Assembly (NCBI GenBank): GCA_038380795.1
Contig: CM076266.1
Coordinates: 38,081,425-38,145,424 of the forward strand
Source of the DNA: Pyrocephalus nanus
Taxonomy: Eukaryota > Chordata > Aves > Passeriformes > Tyrannidae
DNA length: 64,000 nt
Direction of reading: 5' to 3'
Shown: positions 39,221 through 48,356 of the stretch, piece after piece
Layout: every line of letters begins with the position of its first letter
Numbering within the stretch: position 1 is the stretch's first letter
Program-made: the position numbers and the translations under genes
Notes under the pieces: generated by a model
Told to the model about the DNA's origin: nothing
Database searches by the model: none
The model's input: the letters and a program-made list of their open reading frames with translations, nothing else

Positions 39221-39237
39221 AGGTGAACTTCAGGTCA
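39221..39237 (+). promoter_or_regulatory. HOXA4: DR5 retinoic-acid-response-type element upstream of HOXA4
   Basis: AGGTGA-ACTTC-AGGTCA is two direct half-sites with a five-base spacer, the classical RAR/RXR arrangement. It lies 3.5 kb upstream of the HOXA4 ATG. Mouse Hoxa4 is known to depend on a conserved upstream retinoic acid response element, and this is the best candidate for its counterpart. The match is seen in the sequence; the function is inference. Confidence 0.75.
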
Positions 39238-39516
39238 CCGCGTCTAACAAATATGAAAATGTCGCCTGGTGAAGGGCACGCCTTGTTATTTAACAAAGAC
39301 TGTCAATGTGTAAGATTAATAAGAAACAAAATGCACACGGTGTCACTTTTCGGTCACTTTGAAACTTGGGACAGCCTCGTATTCAAGAGGGGAAAGCTGG
39401 GGCTAAATATATTCAAAATGGTTCAAATCAAAGTCAAGCCAAGCTGCTAGTGTGACTCTTCCTCCTACTACCGTTCTCGGTGGAGGATGCCCGGGCACGA
39501 GGAGAGGTTGACTTGA

Positions 39517-39592
39517 ATTATTATTATTACTATTACTATTATTACTGCTACTACCACCATTGCTATTATTGCTGCTGTTGTTATTATTTTCT
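39517..39592. repeat. imperfect TTA/CTA/GTT trinucleotide repeat
   Basis: About 75 bases consist of ATT, ACT, GCT and GTT triplets. It is a degenerate trinucleotide microsatellite; the poly-Tyr and poly-Asn frames it produces are not genes. Confidence 0.85.
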
Positions 39593-39599
39593 CTTTCCT

Positions 39600-42240
39600 G
39601 GAAATTACGGTTTAGCCGCATATGTGGAGGGTAGCAGGAGGGTGCTTGTCTGTTTCACCAGAAAAAGAAGGCTTCCCCTTTTCCCCCTCTTTGGGTATGT
39701 ATGAGGTTGCCTCTTCTTGGTGCATGAAAATTTACTCTCTCCTTCTCAACTCAATTCCGGTGCGTTCAGAATTAATTCCTTCTCGTCCTCGGCCAGACTC
39801 GGCCAGGAAACTCTCGCTTCTTTATTAATCGATTAAGGGATCCTTCTTCAGTGAAATCCAGCCTTTAGTCCTTCTGGAAAAATAAGGGAGCTGGCCTATT
39901 TTATCCTATCCTTTTCTCTTTTTTTTTTTTGAGAGCTGAGGGTGATGGTACAAGTTTGTTAAAAGGAAGTACCGGGGAAAAAAAGGGTTTCTGAGATTGT
40001 TTATTACAGCCATAAATCTTGCAGTAAAATGTCGAAATGGCCGTGTGCAAGATAACACTTGGTGGTCTTGGCTGGGTTCTTGTTTATGATAACAAAACCA
40101 CAAAGACATGGAACAGGCCTTTTGGAGGTCCTGCCTCAGCACATCTTCGCAGACTAATAGAGCCACACGAAAAAACAGACTTGGGCTGAACAGCTCGGGT
40201 CACCTTGCAGATTTACACTCGTATACAAAATTGCCTCCTTCTCTCTGTAGCCGAGAGCCAGAGATCCGCTATAGAAAGAGGTGCAGTGAAACTTTGAGAT
40301 CTAATCACAGTAAATAATACAAAGCAGAACCCGGCCAACTCTCCCAGTATAGCGCTGAGCTTACAAACCGAGACAACATTTTTCGTTTTGCTTTACCATG
40401 GCGTGGGAATACGGCAGCCCGCTGTAGTGCTCCGGCCATAGTGCCTCAGGAGTTATGCCGAGGATAATATTTACGATACCCCAGTGTAATTCATCTGGTG
40501 CTGCCCGGCAGGTATTTGTACGTATGCGTCTGTATGTGTGCATGTATCTCTCTTTACGCCGGGAATTGTTCGCTGGTCGTGGTGGCTTTTGGCAATGTTT
40601 TACTTTTTATAGCCATGTAGATTGGAGCTTTATTCTTCTAGAACATGGGTTGCTGTTGTTTTGTTATTCTTGTAGTTTTAATATAAATAAAACGATCTCC
40701 CCTTTTCTGTCAAATATGTGTTGTTGAACAGTTGCTGCTGTCTCTGTGTGTAACCGCGTGTGTGTAACCGCATTTCCTCTCCAAGCAGAGTAAATAGAGA
40801 AACTTATCTATTACCTCAGTTAAAGAATTCCATAGATGTGCTGTTGAAAATGAGTAAGTAAATGTGTTTTAACTCTCTTTACAAATTAGACATTCGATAG
40901 TAGGAGGAAATGAGTGATTGTTTAGATAAGTACCGCAGTATACCCAAGTGTTGGAAATGTTCTAACATATTACAAGCCGCATGCAATGTGCGTGCCTGTG
41001 TGTCTGTGAATAAAATATAAATCGATACGTTGTGTGTCTTGTTAGGTGGAATATATATTCAAATAGATTTTTATTGCATGTATCCATTATCTATAAAACT
41101 GCAAAAGACAATAATCTGAATTTAAACCAGGGTGACTGTTAATGTAATATCTTTAGGAGGACAAGATCTAAACTGTATCATATTTACACTTGATATATTA
41201 GAAGTATTTTCCCATACCAGCAGATGAGATTACCCACTCAGCAATTATATTGTCTAAGGGTGCGGTAAATATTTCTATGTGTTCATATGCTTTCCTGAAA
41301 AGAAGAAATAAAAAATCCGAAAAGTTCGCTTCTAAGTCCATATGTGCCAGACTAGCTGACACAATCTCCAGTACTTCAATAAGTATTTTTTTTTCCCCTT
41401 AGAATAAGAGCATAATTGGTTTAACCATCAAATTTCAATTACCTAAGGTCAGGGCGGTTGCCTCTTTCCCCCCTGAGCTGCGAATATCTTTAACAGTCTC
41501 AGTTTTAGCAACGTAGAAATGCCCGAGTGCCCTCTCCCTCCTACACCAGGATTCGCGTGTTACTTTTGCGAAGGTGCTAGCAATTCTCTTGGAAGTTGTA
41601 ATTAAGGAATAAACGCAAGGCGAGGCATACCAAACCAACGGACTTAAAATCGTAGTTCAGAAAGAGCTCCTCCACAGGGAGGGATGCTCGCACTGAGCCC
41701 TGCGATCGCCGGTAGGAAGTATTTCATTCCGTCGTGTCCGTCTTCCCCTCTCCCTTCCCCCTCTCTTCCCCGTTATTTTCAGGCTCGCAATGTGCCTTAC
41801 ACCCCGCAAGCCACTTCAGGACTCTCTTCGGCCTCCCCGCGACCTTCGTTCTAACTTTTGCATCTATTCGTTCAATTAGCACAGATTCAGAGGCGCAAAG
41901 GACTGGCCCTGGAGCTCCCGGCCGGCCGCGCTCTGCAGCGGCGGGGCTCCAGGGGCAGACCCCGGAGGGCGGCCAGTGGCCTAAGCTCGACGGCTGCTGC
42001 CGCCCTCTGCCTGCTCGCAGCCCCGGCTCTACGCTTTTGGAGATGGGCTTGTTTAAAAGAATTGTGCAACGCCTTGTGCAGTGCCTGGCTCCCTCTGGAT
42101 CACGCAGCTGGGCTGCACTCTGCTTCCTCGCCCAGCTTCCTATACTCTCCCGCGGGGAACTAGGACACAAGAAGTGCTGGGGCGGGCGGGGTGGGTGGGA
42201 GACTGTCAGAGCCGGATTAGTTTTATCTCGCTTGACACTG
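39600..42240. other. HOXA5 - HOXA4 spacer, last part
   Basis: No gene is supported in about 2.6 kb. The sequence is AT-rich to about 41700, then becomes GC-richer toward the HOXA4 promoter. A single AGGTCA half-site lies near 41445. Confidence 0.45.
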
Positions 42241-42244
42241 TGAC

Positions 42245-42746
42245 TGCTGGACGCGGCCCGGGTCGACGTACGGGAGGAGCTGGGGATGCTGGTGAGGAGC
42301 GGACGCGGGACGCTCCCTCGCCAAGCAGCCGCCACCCTTGGGGAAGGCGTGGCCCCCGCGGAGGGTCCGCGGGCGCGGAGCTGCCCCGCGGCCCCTCGTT
42401 CTCCTTCCATTTCCTGATCCGGGGTCCGCGGCCCCGCGCGGTAATTGGCGCTGGCGGTCAGGTGGTGGCGGGGCGGTGGGGGGTGCGGGTGTGTGTGTGC
42501 GCGGGTGTGTGTTGTGTGTGTGTTGTAGGCGCTCCAGGGGTGGGAAGAGAGGAAGGGAGGGGAGTGCGGCGGGGAAGGGGGGGGAGGGAGGGCTGGAGGC
42601 CCAAACTTTGGCAGCGGCGAGCACTTGACAGCAGCGGGAGGGGGAGAGGGAGGGAAGGGAGGGAGGGGGGGGAAGGGGAGGGGCCTCGCCGAGCCCAGAA
42701 AAACGACAACGCGAGAAAAATTAGTATTTTTGCACTTCACAAATTA
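42245..42746 (+). promoter_or_regulatory. HOXA4: HOXA4 GC-rich promoter and 5'UTR
   Basis: A CpG-rich start is followed by a GT-rich repeat (42485-42526) and G/A-rich sequence. A 48-base uninterrupted purine tract with many GGG runs lies at 42636-42683. The leader gagaaaaattagtatttt and the string cacttcACAAATTA (ACAAATTA at 42739-42746) abut the ATG. A homeodomain-type taattg is near 42440. No CACGTG box was found, unlike HOXA9, A7, A5 and A3. Confidence 0.55.
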
Positions 42747-44206
42747 ATGACCATGAGTTCGTTTTTGATAAACTCCAACTACATCGAGCCCAAATTCCCT
42801 CCCTGCGAGGAATACACGCAGCACAGCGGCAGCGCCGGCAGCTCCGCCAGCTACCACCCGCACCACTCGCACCCGCACGCCCCGCCGCAGCCGCCGCCGC
42901 CGCCGCCGCCGCCGCACCTGCACGCCGCGCACCCGGGCCCGGCGCTGCCCGAGTACTTCCCGCGGCAGCGCCGGGAACCGGGCTACCAGGCTCCCGCAGC
43001 GCCGCCGGGGCCGCCAGGGCCGCCTCCCGAGGCTCTCTACCCCGCGCAAGCACCCTCCTACCCCCAGGCGCCCTACAGCTACAGCAGCGCCGGCAGCGCC
43101 GCCCCGGGCCCCGAGCAGCCGCCCCCGGGCGCCTCGCCGCCGCCGCCCGCCAAGGGCCACCCCGGCCCGCCCCAGCCCCTGCTCCCAGGCCATGCCCTGC
43201 AGCGCCGCTGCGAAGCAGCCCCCGCCGCAGGGACCGGCACCGGGCCCGGCTGTCCGCTGCTGCCCGACAAGAGCCTGCCCGGGCTGAAGGGGAAGGAGCC
43301 GGTGGTCTACCCCTGGATGAAGAAGATCCATGTGAGCACGGGTGAGTTGCCCTTGCCAGGGGGAGGTGTGGATGCGCCTGGAGAGGAGGGAAGGGGGGAG
43401 GGTGCTCCCGGGAACGGGATGGGTCGTTGCGTGTGTGGCTTTTTTTTTTTTCCTCCTTCTCCCTCCACGTTTCCTAATGATAAAGAAAAAAAAAAGAAAA
43501 AAAAAAAAAAAGAAAAGAAAAAAAAAAAAAAAGAAAGTGAGAAACCTTTTGTATCCGGGGTCCTTTATCAAAAGATTTACGAGACGCCAAACTGTTAGGG
43601 CAGTAATTATAGCCCCCATAAATTTAATTGCCCTGCAGTGGCTCTGGGCCATGTGTCTTTGAAGCTTTTCTTCTAACCCAAATGCCCATCACCATTTTTT
43701 ATTGCTCCTCGATTGTCCCCACTGTCGATAGGCTGTGAAACAATTTTTCTTGCCGTTTATGTATCTTATGTGAACCTGGTGTCAAGTTATTATATAATGA
43801 TTATGTTCCATCGCTTCCCCCCCTCCTTTTTTTCCCTTCCGCGTGTGTATGTATGTGCCTCTGTGTGCACGTTTCAGTCAACCCCAATTACAACGGAGGG
43901 GAGCCCAAGAGGTCTCGCACTGCCTACACCAGACAGCAGGTCCTGGAGCTGGAGAAGGAGTTCCACTTCAACCGCTACCTGACCAGAAGGCGACGCATCG
44001 AGATCGCGCACACCCTCTGCCTCTCGGAGCGCCAGGTCAAGATCTGGTTCCAGAACAGGCGCATGAAGTGGAAGAAAGACCATAAACTGCCTAACACAAA
44101 GATGCGCTCCTCAAACCAGTCCACACTGAGCCAGCAGTCCAAAGCACAGACACAGGGCCACCCCCATCCGCTCGATGGGGCTACACCCAATGCAGCCGCG
44201 CTATAA
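42747..44206 (+). CDS. HOXA4: HOXA4 homeodomain transcription factor
   Basis: This Dfd-class Hox protein acts in hindbrain and cervical patterning. Exon 1 is 42747-43341 and exon 2 is 43878-44206, joined through a split Val codon (donor gtgagt, acceptor gtttcag), giving 307 residues. The start ATG opens [20 protein letters not shown], the conserved paralogue-4 N-terminus; a second in-frame ATG lies two codons later, and the long open frame upstream is a GC artefact. Residues of about 38-150 are rich in Pro, His and Ala. The PBX-contact core YPWM is at 188-191, followed by KKIHVST. The homeodomain is 208-267 ([13 protein letters not shown] ... [14 protein letters not shown]). The tail starts [12 protein letters not shown], typical of paralogue 4. 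Confidence 0.98.
43342..43877 (+). other. HOXA4: HOXA4 intron with homeodomain-site block
   Basis: The 536-base intron has an A-rich low-complexity tract (43484-43536) and an AT-rich block at about 43600-43632. That block carries TAATTATAGCC (43604-43614) and ATAAATTTAATTGCCC, flanked by GGGCA and TGCCC-type ends as an imperfect inverted repeat. The TAATTATAGCC string is identical to one in the HOXA7 intron. It looks like an HB1-type homeodomain-responsive element. Confidence 0.65.
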
Positions 44207-44540
44207 ATACGGCTTTTGGTTTGAGCTTTTTGTTGTTGATTTTTTTTTTAATATATATATATATTTACCTATCTATTGGGGTTTTCAAACTGCCTCAAAG
44301 TGGAGGCTGGCCGTTTGGACCAAACAGTGTAAAACAAAACAGGAGCAGGAAACGAAGACGAAATGTGCCCAAGAACGGGCACATGTTTAAACCAAAACCC
44401 GGACGATTGTCTACATTGTATATAGATAATGGTTCCATGCCCAACATTTTTTTCTATTTATGGAAACGCTCTCTTGCCCTCGGTGTAAAAGAGGGCTGGA
44501 TGCAGTCATGGACGAATTCTCTGTATCCAAGATGGGCTCT

Positions 44541-44577
<37 letters not shown>

Positions 44578-45060
44578 GGAAAACTTTTAAAATAAAAGAC
44601 TTTAAAATAAAGCAACGAGCTCGTGGGACACTTGTGTAAGGCATTGACTTGAATAGTGTTGTTTCGTGGCGTGTTCGTGGATTCCTCTGTGTATGTCTGT
44701 GTGTGTGAGGGTGCACAGGCACATATACACACTCACACAAACATGGGAGAGACAACGAACACGTCCACAAGAGGTTAAAGACTTACGAAAATGTCCCCTT
44801 ACCCTGTCTAAAGGAAAATGTTTTATGTATCATAACAAAGGTAACTTAACTGGTTTTAAGTGTAGCCCCCGCAGTAGCTGTGATCTATTAGTTTTTCTCC
44901 ACTTTCCCTATTGCATTTATTTAAAGAAATATTGCTATAAAGGCTGTTGCTGTCTTCATATTTGGCACCGTCTAAATAGTTTGGGTCCATGTACAATTTG
45001 TGGATTTTTGGTGTAATGTATAACAGTGCCAAATGCTGGTAATAAAGATTATTCTGTACA
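44207..45060 (+). other. HOXA4: HOXA4 3'UTR
   Basis: AATAAA signals lie at 44591-44596 and 44606-44611, after a run of 32 T at 44543-44574, and again at 45041-45046 followed by gattattctgtac. Either end is possible; the distal one gives a UTR of about 0.84 kb. No miR-196 seed match was found. Confidence 0.55.
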
Positions 45061-45595
45061 AAAGAATTAAACGCTTGAAACACAAGTCCACTAAGTGCTG
45101 TTTCATCCACCTTGTGCTTGGCTGGTGTTGGAACCAGGAATGGAAAACAACGGTTTATTGTATTGTTCTTACTTGGATTCATCTTGTCAATAAGGTAATG
45201 GTTATTTTCAAATAGTGAAAAACGTCCTGCCTCCTAATTGCCTGGCTGGGAAAAAGTATGCTATAGGACGGGGAAAGGTCTTGCTTCATTGTATAGGTGA
45301 ATGGTGTTCCTTTTAGAGGACTTAAGGCAGAGGGAGTCTGACTCATATCGTTTGCTGTGCGACTGTTTTCAGCTGTGTTGCAAGAGGAACTGTGCTTCTT
45401 CTGGGAGCCAGTAAGCTCCCGTGCCATGATAACACTTTAAATCTTTAGCCAGTCGTGATTTATTAATTTGTTTTCTCTGATTATGATTTATCAGCTGGCT
45501 GTTGTGGGAAACACATGAACGGTAACCTATAGTTTCTTTTTAAGCTACCTTTTCAGTTTCTGTTTCCTTTAATTTTGTTTTCAAGATTATTTTGA
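45061..45595. other. HOXA4 - HOXA3 spacer, first part
   Basis: No gene is seen. The sequence is AT-rich, with TTATTAATTTG and TTATGATTTATCAG cores around 45455-45495 that could bind homeodomain or GATA-type proteins. Confidence 0.45.
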
Positions 45596-45599
45596 AATG

Positions 45600-46160
45600 T
45601 ATTAAGAAAGCCTCGGCAGACACACGAATTTGGGTACAATTCAGGAGGCTTATTTGACTGAGACTGTCACAACTATTGTGGCAAAAGGGGGTTCAAGTGG
45701 TTCCAGTTCAGGGTGTGCATCTTGCTGCTTCCAGGCAGCTAAGGAGTGCAGGCAAAGCAGAGCTTCTAAGGGAGAGCCTTGATCAGGGCTTTCACAACAC
45801 GGTGTAGCACCAAGCCAGGTAGGAAGAGTCTTGGAAAGGAGCTCAAATGCTCCTAAATCTTCAAGGGAAGGCCTGAAGGCCAGTATTTATTTACTTACCC
45901 AAATACATCCGAGAGGCATTTTTGGAATCAGTGAGACCGACAGGACCAGGGGCATCATCACACTCTGGTTGAGGTAGAACCAGGTCCCAAAGGTGCTGCC
46001 AGCATCCCTGCCCAGCCGTGGAATACAAACCATCCCAGAGAAAAATGCAACATGCCAGTGGCAGAGCACACTCAGCATCAGGAAGGTGGTGTCTTTAAAT
46101 ACTCTCAGTAAACACTGCTGTCTCCACACCTGACCAAAGAGCAGGCCTGAAAAGCATGCT
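45600..46160. other. foreign-looking block with a minus-strand open frame
   Basis: The sequence differs from the flanks: balanced base composition, no TAAT cores and no low complexity. On the minus strand, 46129-45887 is open for 80 codons with hydrophobic stretches (FLMLSVLCHWHVAFFSG; MMPLVLSVSLIPKMPLG). The segment 46130-45899 is bounded by an acceptor-like TCAG and a donor GTAAGT, and AATAAA follows. TATTTAAAG lies at 46102-46094. It could be an exon of an unknown membrane protein, a decayed mobile element with LTR-like TATA and poly-A signals, or chance. I do not recognise the protein. Confidence 0.3.
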
Positions 46161-46169
46161 TGTACTCAC

Positions 46170-47525
46170 ATATTGCTGTCTACTAAATTCTGAATTGCCA
46201 GTTATCTCCTTATAAAGAGAGAAAAATACAGCTGTTAAGTGAGGTAACTACTATCTGCAAGCATGTAACTTTTTGTTTTGTTTATTGCTTGAGAATCCCT
46301 TCATATATTTAGAGCCAAAATTAGCACAACCGAGTAAAATTCCAGCTGAAACATATTAACTGGCAGTGCAGGATTTATTTAGTGAGCAGCTTATGCGTAT
46401 AAACCTGGTCTGCTCCCATTGTAAAGAGAAATGAAATCACGCTGCAAATAGCAATTTTAGCGAGAATCATTAATCACCTCCTACAATAAATACTTCTTTG
46501 TAATTCAACAGCCGTTCTGAAAGGCATTCTCTTGGAAATGTCTGTGAAGATGCAAAGGATTTTCCTGGGGAAAAAAAATGGTCATGTGTAAAGACACAGC
46601 ATCTTGGCTGTCTGCTAAAAAAATGTACACTCTCTTGCTGGACATTCAGCCGCGGACTCCAAAATACCCCATGGCAGATTATCATCGTTTAAGGTAAATT
46701 TTCTTTCCCCCCCCCCTTCCCCCTCTGGCTGTGCTGGGAAGCAGGACGCTGCTCCTGGGCTGGGAGCCCTCTGCTCCCAGTCCGATACCTCCCCGTCTTT
46801 ACAATAACTTTGAAAATTACATCCAGTTTAAATTCTCGCATTGTGCTCCCTTTGCTAAGGCAACCGGGAGTTCACCGAGAGGACAAATTTTCTATCCCAT
46901 TAATTGTTTTTTTTAGAGGAGCAGACTGACCCTTCAAACCCTTGACCTTTAAAGACAGTATTCTTTTTAATCCGGCACTTGGACCTAAATGTCTCTTTCC
47001 CCCCTCCCTCTCTCCTGCTCTCCCGGTGTCTCTCACTCACGGATTTATCTGCTCTGGCCACAAAGGCAAGCGCGGCCCAAAGCGCTGGAAGTGGAAGTTT
47101 GTCAATATTTCAAAGAAAGACCAAATCAGCTCGGAGTCAATTTGCTGGCTGCAGGGAACGCCACGCCGTTAACCCCGACACCCACCTCCCCTCCACCCAC
47201 CAAGAAAAACGCTCCTCTTCCAAGATACCTCTCCTTATTTTTCCTATGAGCTTTTGCTATACCTGGTGTTTCATTACACGAGGAGCTGAGCTGTGACAAG
47301 CGCCTTGTGGTATTTAATAACCAGAGCCATCCTGCCTTGGAAGATTACGCAATGCTGAGTTGTTTTGTTTTTTTTTTTTTTTTTTTTTTTTTTCCGTTCA
47401 GGGTGCATGCAGTTCCATGGCCTTCTTGCTCAGTGTTTGTAAACGAGGAAGGGGTGGGGGGAGCCCTCACACAGGTAGAGGTCTTGACAAGCTTGCCATG
47501 AAACTGTAGCTCCCCTCAGTCCTCC
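46170..47525. other. HOXA4 - HOXA3 spacer with receptor-type half-sites
   Basis: No gene is seen. Motifs are listed separately: a DR5-like site at 46869-46885 and half-sites TGACCC (46927-46932) and TGACCT (46943-46948). A run of 26 T lies at 47368-47393. Confidence 0.45.
46869..46885 (+). promoter_or_regulatory. DR5-like element, one mismatch
   Basis: AGTTCA-CCGAG-AGGACA is a direct repeat with a five-base spacer. The second half-site differs from AGGTCA by one base. The layout and the CCGA spacer resemble the well-known Hoxa1 3' element. Two further half-sites lie within 65 bases. Confidence 0.35.
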
Positions 47526-47529
47526 CGTT

Positions 47530-47930
47530 TTTCCCTTTGGGGCCCTATTCGGGCAGCCCCGGGCTCGCCTGCGGTTCCCGCACCTCCGTGAGAGCCGGCC
47601 GGGCGGCGCGGCCCTGGGTGCCCGCACGTCACGTCTCCGAGGAGGCGGAGGCTCTTGCCATGTCCGCAGCCTCACGGCAAGACCGGGCTGGGGCGGGTGG
47701 GATCCCGCGGGGTCGCCCCAGGGCTGTCCCCTTCAGCGCGGTGCTGCGCGGGCGCCCAAGCCCGGCCCACAAGGGTCCCAGTGGGGCCGGGGCTCCCCGC
47801 GTGGGCAGGGGAAGCTCCGAGGCCTCCTCCCTTCGGTCCCGGGCAGCCCTCCTGGCTCCGCCCGGGCCCGCGGACAGGCAGCGCTGACCCGTGGAAGGCT
47901 GCCCGGGGGATGCGTCCTGGTGCTTAGAGC
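47530..47930. promoter_or_regulatory. orphan CpG island in the HOXA4 - HOXA3 spacer
   Basis: This is a CpG-rich block 3.3 kb after HOXA4 and 14 kb before the HOXA3 ATG. Its open frames on both strands have no protein features. In mammals antisense and alternative HOXA3 transcripts start in this interval; the island is a candidate promoter for one of them. Confidence 0.45.
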
Positions 47931-47934
47931 CCCC

Positions 47935-48314
47935 TCCTCGCTGCAGACAATGAGGATCTGGGTTCAACTGACTCGTTTAGCCGTGTCTGGGGGTGTACAG
48001 CTGACCCATCCTTCTGAGCAGGACGGTACAAACCCATGTTATTAATGCCCTAGAACTCTCCCTGGAAACTGAGGAGCTGTCAAAGACAGCACAGATTAGG
48101 GGACCCAAGTACGATTATCCCTGCGCTAGCAGATAAAGGTGTTGCGTCTGTTCTGGGGGAGATATTGAAATTTTAATCTTTATGGTCACGTGACTCATTA
48201 AATAATTAATGCAGATAGTCAGGAATGGATCTGTGGCCGTCAGTCCTCACTAGGAGTGATTCTCTCAGAAGTGAAACTCAACTCCTTATTACTGGAGTTT
48301 GTTTTTCTTTCTTT

Positions 48315-48356
<42 letters not shown>

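Noticed and set aside
41724..42740. 338-codon minus-strand open frame over the HOXA4 promoter
   Set aside because: It lies in a GC-rich island, is dominated by Pro, Ser and Arg, and is the complement of promoter and repeat sequence.
42081..42746. Upstream in-frame extension of HOXA4
   Set aside because: The open frame runs through CpG and GT/GA repeats; the conserved N-terminus [17 protein letters not shown] starts at 42747.
42744..43652. 302-codon minus-strand frame opposite HOXA4 exon 1
   Set aside because: It is the antisense shadow of the Pro/Ala-rich HOXA4 coding sequence and of the A-rich intron tract.
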